Positions 14,479 through 19,918 of a DNA stretch of 26,874 nucleotides are shown here, one piece after another. Origin of the DNA: a virus; the IMG/VR virus record IMGVR_UViG_3300046477_000710, positions 1 through 26,874 of that record. One strand, given 5' to 3'. A program made the translations under genes and the position numbers. The first letter of the stretch is position 1. Every line of letters begins with the position of its first letter. Below the pieces are notes generated by a model. It did not search any database. It saw nothing but the letters and a program-made list of their open reading frames with translations, and was not told where the DNA came from.

Positions 14479-14780
14479 GAATGATGTTGGCGGCTGGCCG
14501 GTCGCGTCGGCGACGCAGAAGGCACCGACCCGACCGGCGGCGCATCGAGGGGTCCCCTTGACGCGTGTGCAGCCTGCCGCTGATTACAATCGCGTAGTCG
14601 GCGGCAGAAGTCAAGAGGGCGACAAAAAATTTGCGTCGGTCACCGGCCATGGACGAGGCCCCCACCGCCGGCCCCGTCGGACAATTCCGCCGGTTCGCCC
14701 CATGGCATAACAATTGCATACCCTATCGGCCGCCTGGCCGATGCCACAAACGTAATAGGCTGGGCTGGCCAGCCCGCGAA
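14479..14780. other. Gene-free stretch with hairpins, 302 bp
   Basis: No supported gene. On the minus strand, just after the stop of the 51-aa gene, there is a perfect palindrome GGGCTGGCCAGCCC (14762-14775) and a 7-bp stem ATCGGCC/GGCCGAT (14725-14742). Both suit transcript ends. A T-run (minus strand) lies at about 14624-14630, and a possible weak promoter with -35 TTGACT at 14609-14614 has no good -10 box at standard spacing. Confidence 0.5.
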
Positions 14781-14936
14781 CTAGCAGCTGGCGCGGCAGA
14801 GTTCCACCGCCAGCCGATACGCATCGTCCGCACGGCCGTCGACAATGGCGGCCATCAGTTCGGCGTACGCTTCCCGTGCGACGACCGCACGCGTGTGCGC
14901 ACGTTCGGCGTTGTGTAGTGCTGCAAGGCTTGTCAT
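14781..14936 (-). CDS. Tiny early protein (51 aa), unknown, probably leaderless
   Basis: The ATG at 14936 opens a 51-codon frame to the TAG at 14781-14783: MTSLAALHNAERAHTRAVVA then REAYAELMAAIVDG, RADDAYRLAVELCRASC. This is a clean amphipathic helical protein with alternating Ala/Arg/Glu, and its coding quality is good despite its size. The ATG follows the -10 box of its promoter (14944-14949) by only 7 nt. The transcript would therefore start at or next to the ATG, with no Shine-Dalgarno. No family is recognised. Confidence 0.68.
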   Translation of the reverse strand: MTSLAALHNAERAHTRAVVAREAYAELMAAIVDGRADDAYRLAVELCRASC

Positions 14937-14943
14937 GCCTGTA

Positions 14944-14973
14944 TAGATAGCATGGGACGATACCGGGAGTCAA
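14944..14973 (-). promoter_or_regulatory. Early leftward promoter, ATTGACTCCCGG type
   Basis: Minus strand: -35 TTGACT (14968-14973), spacer of 18, -10 TATCTA (14944-14949) preceded by TGC (extended -10). The string TTGACTCCCGG is shared with the promoter at 16157-16185. The -10 box is 7 nt from the ATG at 14936. Confidence 0.72.
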
Positions 14974-14997
14974 TAGCATTCTACGGCCGTACGCCGC

Positions 14998-15031
14998 ACG
15001 GGCCCAGCGACGCAAGGTCAGCTGGGCCCGT
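14998..15031 (-). terminator. Strong stem-loop after the 139-aa early gene
   Basis: Arms ACGGGCCCAGC (14998-15008) and GCTGGGCCCGT (15021-15031) pair perfectly over 11 bp with a 12-nt loop. The stem lies 28 bp past the stop of the leftward gene at 15059 and just before the next promoter. There is no T-run, so it may be a Rho-assisted end or an RNA-stability element. Confidence 0.6.
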
Positions 15032-15058
15032 ATCCTTATGTAGGCGACGCGTCTACGT

Positions 15059-15478
15059 CTACCGCGCCTTTCGCGGTCCGAACGTGACGAACGTCGTGCG
15101 CATCATGCGATCCAGCTGGGCGGAGTCACGCGCGGCCGTCTCATTGTCGACCGACAATGGATCGTCGCGATCGTCGCCGGACCCGTCGTCCTCACGATCC
15201 AACCCGTCATGCTGACAACCGATCTGGCCACACTCGGCGCAATAGTCGGCACGGCTGATAGGGATCAGGTCCTCACGGTCAACGCGGTGCACCTGATCAT
15301 CCCCGATCATCACCACCGAGACGAACCCGGTACGCGCTTCCATACCGGACCATTCCGTATCCTCATTGGGTTCCGTCGTCCACCCGAGGACGTACACCGC
15401 GATAGCCCCCCAGCCGCGTACCTTGTACGCATCCGCGCCAAACGTCGCGTTATCAGTTTCGTAATGTTTGTGTCGCAT
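15059..15478 (-). CDS. Conserved phage protein with Cys-rich C-terminal part (139 aa)
   Basis: The middle part (VRGWGAIAVYVLGWTTEPNE, DTEWSGMEARTGFVSVVMIG, DDQVHRVDREDL) and the Cys segment DYCAECGQIGCQHDG match a small protein family I recall from phages of high-GC bacteria, including actinobacteriophages. Its function is unknown. C80, C83 and C88 with a nearby His could bind zinc. The tail is acidic. The ATG has GGAG 8 nt upstream. Transcription is probably driven by the promoter at 15518-15546, with a palindromic operator candidate in the leader. Confidence 0.75.
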   Translation of the reverse strand: MRHKHYETDNATFGADAYKVRGWGAIAVYVLGWTTEPNEDTEWSGMEARTGFVSVVMIGDDQVHRVDREDLIPISRADYCAECGQIGCQHDGLDREDDGSGDDRDDPLSVDNETAARDSAQLDRMMRTTFVTFGPRKAR

Positions 15479-15502
15479 TTACCACACTCCCGTAAGGCTA
15501 AT

Positions 15503-15515
15503 CAGTAGCCTACTG
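15503..15515. promoter_or_regulatory. Palindromic operator candidate CAGTAG-C-CTACTG
   Basis: A perfect 6-bp inverted repeat around one central base, placed directly downstream of the -10 box (15518-15523) and covering the expected start of transcription. That is the classic place for a repressor site. The regulator is not identified. Confidence 0.6.
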
Positions 15516-15517
15516 AA

Positions 15518-15546
15518 AGCATACACGCGCACGCGGTAGCAGTCAA
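15518..15546 (-). promoter_or_regulatory. Early leftward promoter with TTGACT and TATGCT boxes
   Basis: Minus strand: TTGACT (15541-15546), 17-bp spacer, TATGCT (15518-15523). An 11-bp inverted repeat (CACGCGGTAGC at 15530-15540 with GCTACCGCGTG at 15567-15577) brackets the -35 box. In the upstream gene's transcript the same repeat would form a hairpin. Confidence 0.72.
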
Positions 15547-15577
15547 TACCCTTATCGGGAGTCGATGCTACCGCGTG
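15530..15577. repeat. 11-bp inverted repeat bracketing a promoter -35 box
   Basis: CACGCGGTAGC at 15530-15540 and its exact reverse complement GCTACCGCGTG at 15567-15577, 26 bp apart. It may act as terminator for the gene at 15640-15879 and as regulator binding site. Confidence 0.65.
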
Positions 15578-15639
15578 TGAAGGCGTGCGCGCGAGCTGGG
15601 CGACCGGCGACGTCCGGCCGGCGACGCGTCGACGGTCGA

Positions 15640-15879
15640 CTAGTCCCTCGGATCAACCGGCCACAGCTCCGACAGCTGCAGCATCGCGAGACGTTGCCGC
15701 ACGTGGCGTGTGCGCTCGCGCGCGGCGTACTGAGCCTGGCCGGCCTGGCCCCACGTCTCAAGGAGATAGGTGCGGCACTGATCAGCACTCCAGCCCGCGA
15801 CGGTCGACGCGTCGACGAGCGTGTACAGATCGGCCGGCGTGTCGACGGTGAACGTCCGGCCGGCATGGGTAACGCGCAT
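15640..15879 (-). CDS. Small early protein (79 aa), unknown
   Basis: Starts MRVTHAGRTFTVDTPADLYT, with a beta-hairpin-like opening, followed by a helical part (QCRTYLLETWGQAGQAQYAA, RERTRHVRQRLAMLQL) and ending ELWPVDPRD. It lies 2 bp after the stop of the zinc-ribbon gene, so the pair is likely translated from one mRNA. The ribosome site is weak. No family is recognised. Confidence 0.68.
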   Translation of the reverse strand: MRVTHAGRTFTVDTPADLYTLVDASTVAGWSADQCRTYLLETWGQAGQAQYAARERTRHVRQRLAMLQLSELWPVDPRD

Positions 15880-15881
15880 GG

Positions 15882-16136
15882 CTACGCGTCTACCTGGCCG
15901 CGGGCGGCGCCGTACGTGAGTCCCATGAGTAGCAGCTCTTCAGCGCCGTACACTTTGGCGGCGCCGCACGTCTCACAGGTATAGCGCCGCGCATCAGGCT
16001 CGCAGCCCCCTTGGGTATTCCCGCACGCGAGACAGAATCCCTCGGAGTTCTCACCTTCGATCACCGACTGGGCCCATCGAAGGGACGGCTTGTACTGCGT
16101 CACTCCCGCGCGTGTCTTGTACGTGTGCTTCGCCAT
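15882..16136 (-). CDS. Conserved phage zinc-ribbon protein (84 aa)
   Basis: A basic N-terminus (MAKHTYKTRAGVTQYKPSLR) precedes a zinc ribbon made of CLACG (C35, C38) and CETCG (C54, C57). After it comes AKVYGAEELLLMGLTYGAAR. The pattern EPDARRYxCExCGxxxVYGAEELLLMGL is one I know from a common small phage family of unknown function. ATG at 16136 is chosen over two ATGs just upstream because GGAGG sits 8 nt before it. It is the first leftward gene of the divergent control region. Confidence 0.78.
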   Translation of the reverse strand: MAKHTYKTRAGVTQYKPSLRWAQSVIEGENSEGFCLACGNTQGGCEPDARRYTCETCGAAKVYGAEELLLMGLTYGAARGQVDA

Positions 16137-16156
16137 ATGCATAACCTCCAAGTGCT

Positions 16157-16185
16157 AGCCTAGCAGGGTATCGGCCGGGAGTCAA
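16157..16185 (-). promoter_or_regulatory. Early leftward promoter of the divergent region
   Basis: Minus strand: TTGACT (16180-16185), 17-bp spacer, TAGGCT (16157-16162) preceded by TGC. The -10 box overlaps an 11-bp palindrome GCTAG-C-CTAGC (16154-16164), an operator candidate. The -35 is followed by CCCGG as in the promoter at 14944-14973. Confidence 0.72.
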
Positions 16186-16199
16186 TGGAAGGATAGGGG

Positions 16200-16228
16200 T
16201 TGACTGGCGATAGGGGATGGGGTATCGT
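16200..16228 (+). promoter_or_regulatory. Early rightward promoter of the divergent region
   Basis: Plus strand: TTGACT (16200-16205), 17-bp spacer, TATCGT (16223-16228). The expected transcript start is about 16235, and GGGAGG follows before the ATG at 16247. It stands back to back with the leftward promoter, 14 bp between the two -35 boxes. Confidence 0.72.
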
Positions 16229-16246
16229 TCGGGCTGGGAGGACGGG

Positions 16247-16972
16247 ATGCACAGCACACAAGACACAGCGGCGAGCGGATACACGTTCGCGCCGGCAAGA
16301 CAGGGTGACGGGATGGACCCGCGGCGCGCGCGGATCGTCCGAGACTGGGCCAAGGTCGACGGGCGCCGGGATACAGCGGCCGCCAAACCTGATCCGCGCA
16401 CACCGACGGTTCGCACGGTGACGGCCAAGGGCCGGCCGGCGGCCGCGATCCTGGCCGGCTTGCGCGAGCTGGGCGATCCCAAGTACGCCGACAAGTACCA
16501 CGGCCGGCCGGTGATCGACGGGTACTGGCTTGTCGTGACCGATGGCCATTTCGCGTTACTAGAGTCCGGGCCGGGGATCGCTGGGCTGTCCCGAGCGCCG
16601 ATCGTGCGGGAGGACCTGCCACGCGTGGCCACGCTGGGGATCGCCTTCTTTGACGTCGTGCGCCGCGTCGCCACGTGCGCCCCGAAGACGGGCCGGATCA
16701 CGCTGACCCCGTGTCAGGGCGGGATCCGCGTGAGCGCCGAGGACATCGGCGCCGGCGTGAGCGCCGCCGAGGTCTATCCCTGCGCGTCGTGCGGGGAGGA
16801 CCTGGCCGCGCCGACGGCCGCCTTTGACGTGATCTATCTGCGCGCGATGGCCGGCGCGGCCTGGACCTGGCAGCACGGCACGGGTGAGGCGGCCGGTAGT
16901 GCGGCGCTCTTTACCGCGGTCGACCGGTTCGCGGCCGTCGTGATTATGCCGATGGCGTCGACGAAGGGGTAA
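16247..16972 (+). CDS. First rightward early gene, possible sliding-clamp-like protein (241 aa)
   Basis: The hydrophilic N-terminus is followed by ILAGLRELGDPKYADKYHG, then RPVIDGYWLVVTDGHFALLE and a Cys pair CASCG at about 178-181. The last part is AFDVIYLRAMAGAAWTW and ends AVDRFAAVVIMPM. The closing pattern, a strand ending VIMPM after a domain with hydrophobic repeats, recalls DnaN-like clamps and clamp-like phage proteins. This is a pattern-level guess. ATG at 16247 is preferred over an earlier one because GGGAGG is 5 nt upstream and the promoter leaves no room for more. It would serve replication if the clamp idea holds. Confidence 0.68.
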   Translation: MHSTQDTAASGYTFAPARQGDGMDPRRARIVRDWAKVDGRRDTAAAKPDPRTPTVRTVTAKGRPAAAILAGLRELGDPKYADKYHGRPVIDGYWLVVTDGHFALLESGPGIAGLSRAPIVREDLPRVATLGIAFFDVVRRVATCAPKTGRITLTPCQGGIRVSAEDIGAGVSAAEVYPCASCGEDLAAPTAAFDVIYLRAMAGAAWTWQHGTGEAAGSAALFTAVDRFAAVVIMPMASTKG

Positions 16973-16989
16973 CCGGCCGGCGGCGTCAC

Positions 16990-17020
16990 GGGAGGTACGT
17001 ACAGCCGGTACGTACCTCCC
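16990..17020 (+). terminator. Perfect 12-bp stem-loop after the clamp-like gene
   Basis: GGGAGGTACGTA (16990-17001) and TACGTACCTCCC (17009-17020) pair fully across a 7-nt loop, 18 bp after the TAA. There is no T-run. It may end transcription or serve as a protein site, since its loop and flanks contain the repeat CAGCCGGTAC. Confidence 0.6.
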
Positions 17021-17045
17021 AGCCGGTACTTAGTACAGCCGGTAC
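17002..17045 (+). repeat. Three direct copies of CAGCCGGTAC
   Basis: Identical 10-mers at 17002-17011, 17020-17029 and 17036-17045, spaced 18 and 16 bp start to start. The first overlaps the stem-loop. The array is just before the ribosome site of the gene at 17081, so it may be a regulator binding site or a small iteron set. Confidence 0.65.
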
Positions 17046-17080
17046 AGCGAGCGAAGGACAGCCAAACAGGGGAGGGCGAG

Positions 17081-17521
17081 ATGGCCAGTTATCAGCGTGA
17101 GCGTGAGCGATTCGTGGCGAATTTCATTATGGGCGTCCTAGGGCGAGGGTCGGATCAGCTCCACCTCAACGAAGCCGCGGCGAAGTTCCTGCGGTACGCC
17201 AGTACGTTGCACCGTCTGGCCGAAGCGCAGTGCAACGGCGATTACCCGTACGAGCATGGCGCCAGTGCCGCCCCCCGTGGCGGGTACCGGACCTGCGTCC
17301 AATGCGAGGGGCAGTGGTTCCCCTCGGCCGTGAACAAGGCGGGGATCTGCGTCGACTGCCGAACGGCGACCAAAGTCAAAGCCTTGGCCGCCGAGTACGG
17401 GTACACCGCCTACGTCCAAGGCGACCCGCGCGGCTACGTACTGCGGCTGTACCCGGCCGGTACGACGGCCGATGACATGCACTGCGGCCGGGGTAACGCG
17501 CTGGGCGTCCCGACCCGCTAG
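17081..17521 (+). CDS. Zinc-finger phage protein with YVQGDPRG motif (146 aa)
   Basis: A helical N-terminus (RERERFVANFIMGVLGRGSD) leads to a two-knuckle zinc finger CVQCEGQWFPSA ... CVDCR (C72, C75, C90, C93). Then comes ALAAEYGYTAYVQGDPRGYV and LRLYPAG. The final motif (YVQGDPRG followed by a hydrophobic strand) is shared by small phage proteins I know as unknown-function family members. ATG at 17081 has GGAGG 5 nt upstream. It is the second gene of the rightward early block. Confidence 0.7.
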   Translation: MASYQRERERFVANFIMGVLGRGSDQLHLNEAAAKFLRYASTLHRLAEAQCNGDYPYEHGASAAPRGGYRTCVQCEGQWFPSAVNKAGICVDCRTATKVKALAAEYGYTAYVQGDPRGYVLRLYPAGTTADDMHCGRGNALGVPTR

Positions 17522-17529
17522 CCGCCCCT

Positions 17530-17586
17530 GAGACAGGCGATCGGCCCCCCGGTCGCCTGTCTCCCTGTCGCGGGGGGCCGATCGCC
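17530..17586 (+). promoter_or_regulatory. Two competing hairpins between early genes
   Basis: Hairpin A pairs GAGACAGGCGA (17530-17540) with TCGCCTGTCTC (17553-17563). Hairpin B pairs GGCGATCGGCCCCCCG (17536-17551) with CGGGGGGCCGATCGCC (17571-17586), a perfect 16-bp stem. The arms of A overlap B's left arm and loop, so both cannot form in full. It could be a terminator, an attenuator or a pseudoknot. Confidence 0.65.
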
Positions 17587-17609
17587 CCGCCTGCCAAGGA
17601 CTGGCGCCT

Positions 17610-18095
17610 ATGAGTGACGACCTGGACGACGACCCCAAGCCCCCGCACGGCCCGCGCATCTACGGCCATATCGCCGCGGCTGAGCTGACCTGCCCGCGCT
17701 GTGGCACGTTTCACCGCTTCGGCAATAGCGGTGCCCGGGCGCGCGTGACGGCGCAGAATCCCTACGATTACAAAACCGGCGTGTTCCGCTGTGGCGTGGG
17801 GAGCTGCAAGTACCGCGCGTACTTGGGGATTGTGTGCTGGCCGATTAAGCCGACGCGCCATTCCCTCACCCGGCCGCCCGATCACGTGCCGACGCCTGGG
17901 GAGGCGGCGCAGATGCGGATCCTCGGGAGCTTCGCGTCCGGCGGCCGGCTGGGCGCCCGGCGCGAGCAAAAGACGCACCTCGAGTGCATTTGCGGGACGC
18001 CGTGCCCGGTCCACACGGCGCCGCCTGACCCCGTGGGGCTGAAGGATGCCACCCCGCGGCGAGCCCAGGTGAGGCGGCCGGCCGCTGACGAGTAG
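17610..18095 (+). CDS. Zinc-binding phage protein (161 aa), unknown
   Basis: The first cluster is CPRCG (C28, C31) with CGVGSC (C61, C66), a zinc ribbon. A later CICGTPC near residue 130 may be a second site. Between them lies YRAYLGIVCWPIKPTRH. The N-terminus is acidic (SDDLDDDPK) and the C-terminus basic. No family is recognised. The ATG is preceded by AGGA 9 nt away. It ends at the AT-rich island and is followed by a stem-loop (18098-18114). Confidence 0.7.
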   Translation: MSDDLDDDPKPPHGPRIYGHIAAAELTCPRCGTFHRFGNSGARARVTAQNPYDYKTGVFRCGVGSCKYRAYLGIVCWPIKPTRHSLTRPPDHVPTPGEAAQMRILGSFASGGRLGARREQKTHLECICGTPCPVHTAPPDPVGLKDATPRRAQVRRPAADE

Positions 18096-18097
18096 CC

Positions 18098-18114
18098 GGG
18101 GCGACTTTCGCCCC
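18098..18114 (+). terminator. Stem-loop after the zinc-binding gene
   Basis: GGGGCGA (18098-18104), loop CTT, TCGCCCC (18108-18114), immediately after the stop at 18095. There is no long T-run. The right arm doubles as one arm of the wider inverted repeat of the island. Confidence 0.6.
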
Positions 18115-18391
18115 AGAATTACAATAACTGTTATGCATGCAATGTATGCATACGATATCGTAATTTGCTATAGGGGGTAGGGGTTATAAGCCTAATTCTG
18201 GCGTATCTCCTGCCCGCTCAACACGTTAACTATCGGGTGAGTAGCGGTTAATTGGAGGGGTTATAACCACCCTTAGTCCGACCGTACTAGTCGGACATTG
18301 TCGGTTATAACCCCCCAAACTCACAGGGGCGAAAGTTGTACAGGGTGTCTTCCGAAACGAGGGTAATTTTAATTAGATCCAGAGGGGTCTA

Positions 18392-18428
18392 TAGGCGAAG
18401 GGGGGCCTACTCACCTCCCCCCCGCCTA
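18392..18428 (-). terminator. Stem-loop downstream of the leftward helicase gene
   Basis: TAGGCG-AA-GGGGGG pairs with CCCCCC(C)GCCTA with a two-base bulge and an 11-nt loop, placed about 28 bp past the stop of the gene at 18456-19460. Strong stem but no T-run. Confidence 0.55.
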
Positions 18429-18455
18429 GGACTGCATACCCGATCCGACCAAAAC

Positions 18456-19460
18456 CTAGTGGACCTTCGCCTCGGCTGGAGGGTCCGCAAAGAGGCCGCC
18501 CGGGCGGGTCGGATCGTACTCCACGCGCATCCAGATCCCCCGGGCGAGCTGGCGCACGAAGCCCATTTCCTTCAGGCGTTGAAGGCGCTTGAAGATAGTT
18601 TTGGGCGTGACGCCCAAGGGGGTAGCCAGCGCGAGGAGTTCGGCGGTCGCGATCTGCCCCGGTTGCTTCGGCATGAGCGCATGAATGTCGAGGAGTTCCT
18701 GTGTGAGCACCGACGGTTCCTCATCGTTGACCGTGGGTTCCAACGGAACAAACGAGAGGAGGCCGGTCAGTTTCGCGCGCTTCAGGTACCACGTCATCGC
18801 CGCGGCGTGATGCGGGTTCACGTAGCACTGGAGGTACCCTGACTTGTCCCCAGTCTCGTCCGGGCCGGCGAGGTTCATCTGCGTCGACGTGAAGCCGAGG
18901 AGCGCCCCTGTTCCGTTAATTCGGTCCTGCATGCGTAGGTACCGCTCGCCCTTGTCCGCTTTCTGCTTGGAGGTGTGGCACACGCCCACCAGGCAATGCC
19001 CCGTGTCCATGGCGTACCGCTGGATGGCGATACAGTTGAGCGCCACCCGATGGTAGTTGAGTAGGTTCCCCCCGAGGAACAACGCGATCGGGTCGATGAA
19101 GATGATCCCAGGCTCGGGCATCTCCAGCCGGTCGATGCACTCGATGAGCGCCGGCGCCGAGTCTTGGACGCGCTCGCTCAGTTTGAGCAGGTCGAAGCTC
19201 CGGTCATCGACGAGCGAGTACTGGGCCACCTCGGGGAACTCCATCCGGTGGAACCATTGCTGGGAGTCGCGCCAGCTCCGATCCCCGGTGAGATAACCCA
19301 CCGAGGTCCGGCGGACGGGGCGGCCGGCAATCTCGCCCCCGCCGTGAAAGAGGGTGGCCATGAGCGCAATAAAGGCGGTTTTGCCGACGCCGCTGGCCCC
19401 AGAGAGGAGCGACAGCGACCCAGCCTCAAAGACATTAGGCAGCGGATCGTGTGTGTGCAT
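18456..19460 (-). CDS. repA: RepA-like (AAA_25 type) replicative helicase/ATPase
   Basis: Walker A SGASGVGKT is at residues 20-28, Walker B GIIFIDP at 118-124 with D123, and a sensor-like stretch GVCHTSKQK at 159-167. This is the RecA-fold layout of RSF1010-RepA-type helicases (AAA_25). The C-terminal third (ALATPLGVTPKTIFKRLQRL then KEMGFVRQLARGIWMRVEYD) looks like a winged helix. At 334 aa it is close to family length. It would unwind DNA or load helicase at an origin. It is the only leftward gene in the rightward block and is transcribed toward the AT-rich island. The gene appears leaderless: the -10 box is 8 nt before its ATG. Confidence 0.85.
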   Translation of the reverse strand: MHTHDPLPNVFEAGSLSLLSGASGVGKTAFIALMATLFHGGGEIAGRPVRRTSVGYLTGDRSWRDSQQWFHRMEFPEVAQYSLVDDRSFDLLKLSERVQDSAPALIECIDRLEMPEPGIIFIDPIALFLGGNLLNYHRVALNCIAIQRYAMDTGHCLVGVCHTSKQKADKGERYLRMQDRINGTGALLGFTSTQMNLAGPDETGDKSGYLQCYVNPHHAAAMTWYLKRAKLTGLLSFVPLEPTVNDEEPSVLTQELLDIHALMPKQPGQIATAELLALATPLGVTPKTIFKRLQRLKEMGFVRQLARGIWMRVEYDPTRPGGLFADPPAEAKVH

Positions 19461-19468
19461 GGGGTGTG

Positions 19469-19497
19469 AGTTTACACACCGCCGCCAGCACCGTCAA
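19469..19497 (-). promoter_or_regulatory. Promoter of the RepA-like gene with operator-like arms
   Basis: Minus strand: -35 TTGACG (19492-19497), 17-bp spacer, -10 TAAACT (19469-19474). The arms GGTGTG (19463-19468) and CACACC (19475-19480) bracket the -10 box exactly and could bind a repressor, perhaps RepA itself. Confidence 0.65.
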
Positions 19498-19540
19498 TAG
19501 TGCTCCGTCGCGGCCACACCCCCACATTTAGTGGCTTGAC

Positions 19541-19593
19541 TGTCAGATGCGACATAGCGCACCATGTCACCCGTGTCACATAACCACTTGACA
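19541..19593. repeat. Cluster of TGTCA half-sites between divergent promoters
   Basis: TGTCA occurs at 19541-19545, 19565-19569 and 19574-19578, and inverted (TGACA) at 19589-19593 within the -35 box of the rightward promoter. A cluster of identical half-sites in the divergent region suggests a regulator binding array. Confidence 0.5.
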
Positions 19594-19617
19594 GCCGTTG
19601 CGGCCCTCGACTAGGAT
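19588..19617 (+). promoter_or_regulatory. Rightward promoter of the replication operon
   Basis: Plus strand: consensus -35 TTGACA (19588-19593), 18-bp spacer, TAGGAT (19612-19617). Only 7 nt separate the -10 from the ATG at 19625, so the transcript would begin at or within a base or two of the start codon. Confidence 0.68.
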
Positions 19618-19624
19618 TCAATCC

Positions 19625-19918
19625 ATGCCTGATACCGCCGCAGTGACCGCCGCCGTACTCGTCCCGACGATTGAACGAGTCGGCCAGAACCCCTACCCCG
19701 ACAAGCCGCTCGAGGAGCGCGCCGCCGCGCTTCAGCCCGGCGAGCCGCTGAAGATTCAGATTCGCCCGCTCATCTACACCAATCCGGGGAACCCGACGCC
19801 GTTCGTGTTCATGAGCGGCGTGAGCTGGACGCTGCTCTTCCCGAAGCTCGACGAGGCCAAGGCGTTTCGGGCCGAGCTGGACGCGTGGATTCGGGCCTGG
19901 GTCGAGGCGAGGCAGTAA
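19625..19918 (+). CDS. First gene of the replication operon (97 aa), unknown
   Basis: Opens MPDTAAVTAAVLVPTIERVG and has a strand-rich middle (LKIQIRPLIYTNPGNPTPFV, FMSGVSWTLLFPKLDE) and a C-terminal helix (AKAFRAELDAWIRAWVEARQ). No family is recognised. There is no Shine-Dalgarno sequence before the ATG, in keeping with a leaderless transcript from the promoter at 19588-19617. The stop overlaps the next start (TAATG). It is possibly a small accessory replication protein, but this rests on location only. Confidence 0.7.
   Translation: MPDTAAVTAAVLVPTIERVGQNPYPDKPLEERAAALQPGEPLKIQIRPLIYTNPGNPTPFVFMSGVSWTLLFPKLDEAKAFRAELDAWIRAWVEARQ

Larger units (their letters stand above)
18096..18455. other. 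AT-rich palindrome-dense island, candidate replication origin
   Basis: This 360-bp stretch between two converging genes has no gene and is far richer in A and T than its surroundings. It holds the repeat GGGGTTATAA at 18180-18189 and 18257-18266 and, inverted, at 18305-18314. The palindrome GGTTATAACC is complete at 18259-18268 and 18303-18312. Other palindromes are ATAACTGTTAT (18124-18134), ACGATATCGT (18152-18161) and TAATTTTAATTA (18364-18375), plus a GTCCGAC/GTCGGAC stem (18276-18296). ACTTTCGCCCC at 18104-18114 and its exact reverse complement GGGGCGAAAGT at 18326-18336 frame most of it. Position next to a RepA-like gene supports an origin. A regulatory or terminator role for parts is also possible. 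Confidence 0.6.

Noticed and set aside
14581-14614. Leftward promoter with -35 TTGACT and -10 TGTAAT
   Set aside because: The spacer would be 20 bp and no hexamer at 16-18 bp is acceptable; left as weak within the gene-free stretch.
14611-15015. 134-codon leftward frame over the 51-aa gene
   Set aside because: Cys/Arg-rich shadow; the shorter frame at 14781-14936 has better composition and a promoter directly at its start.
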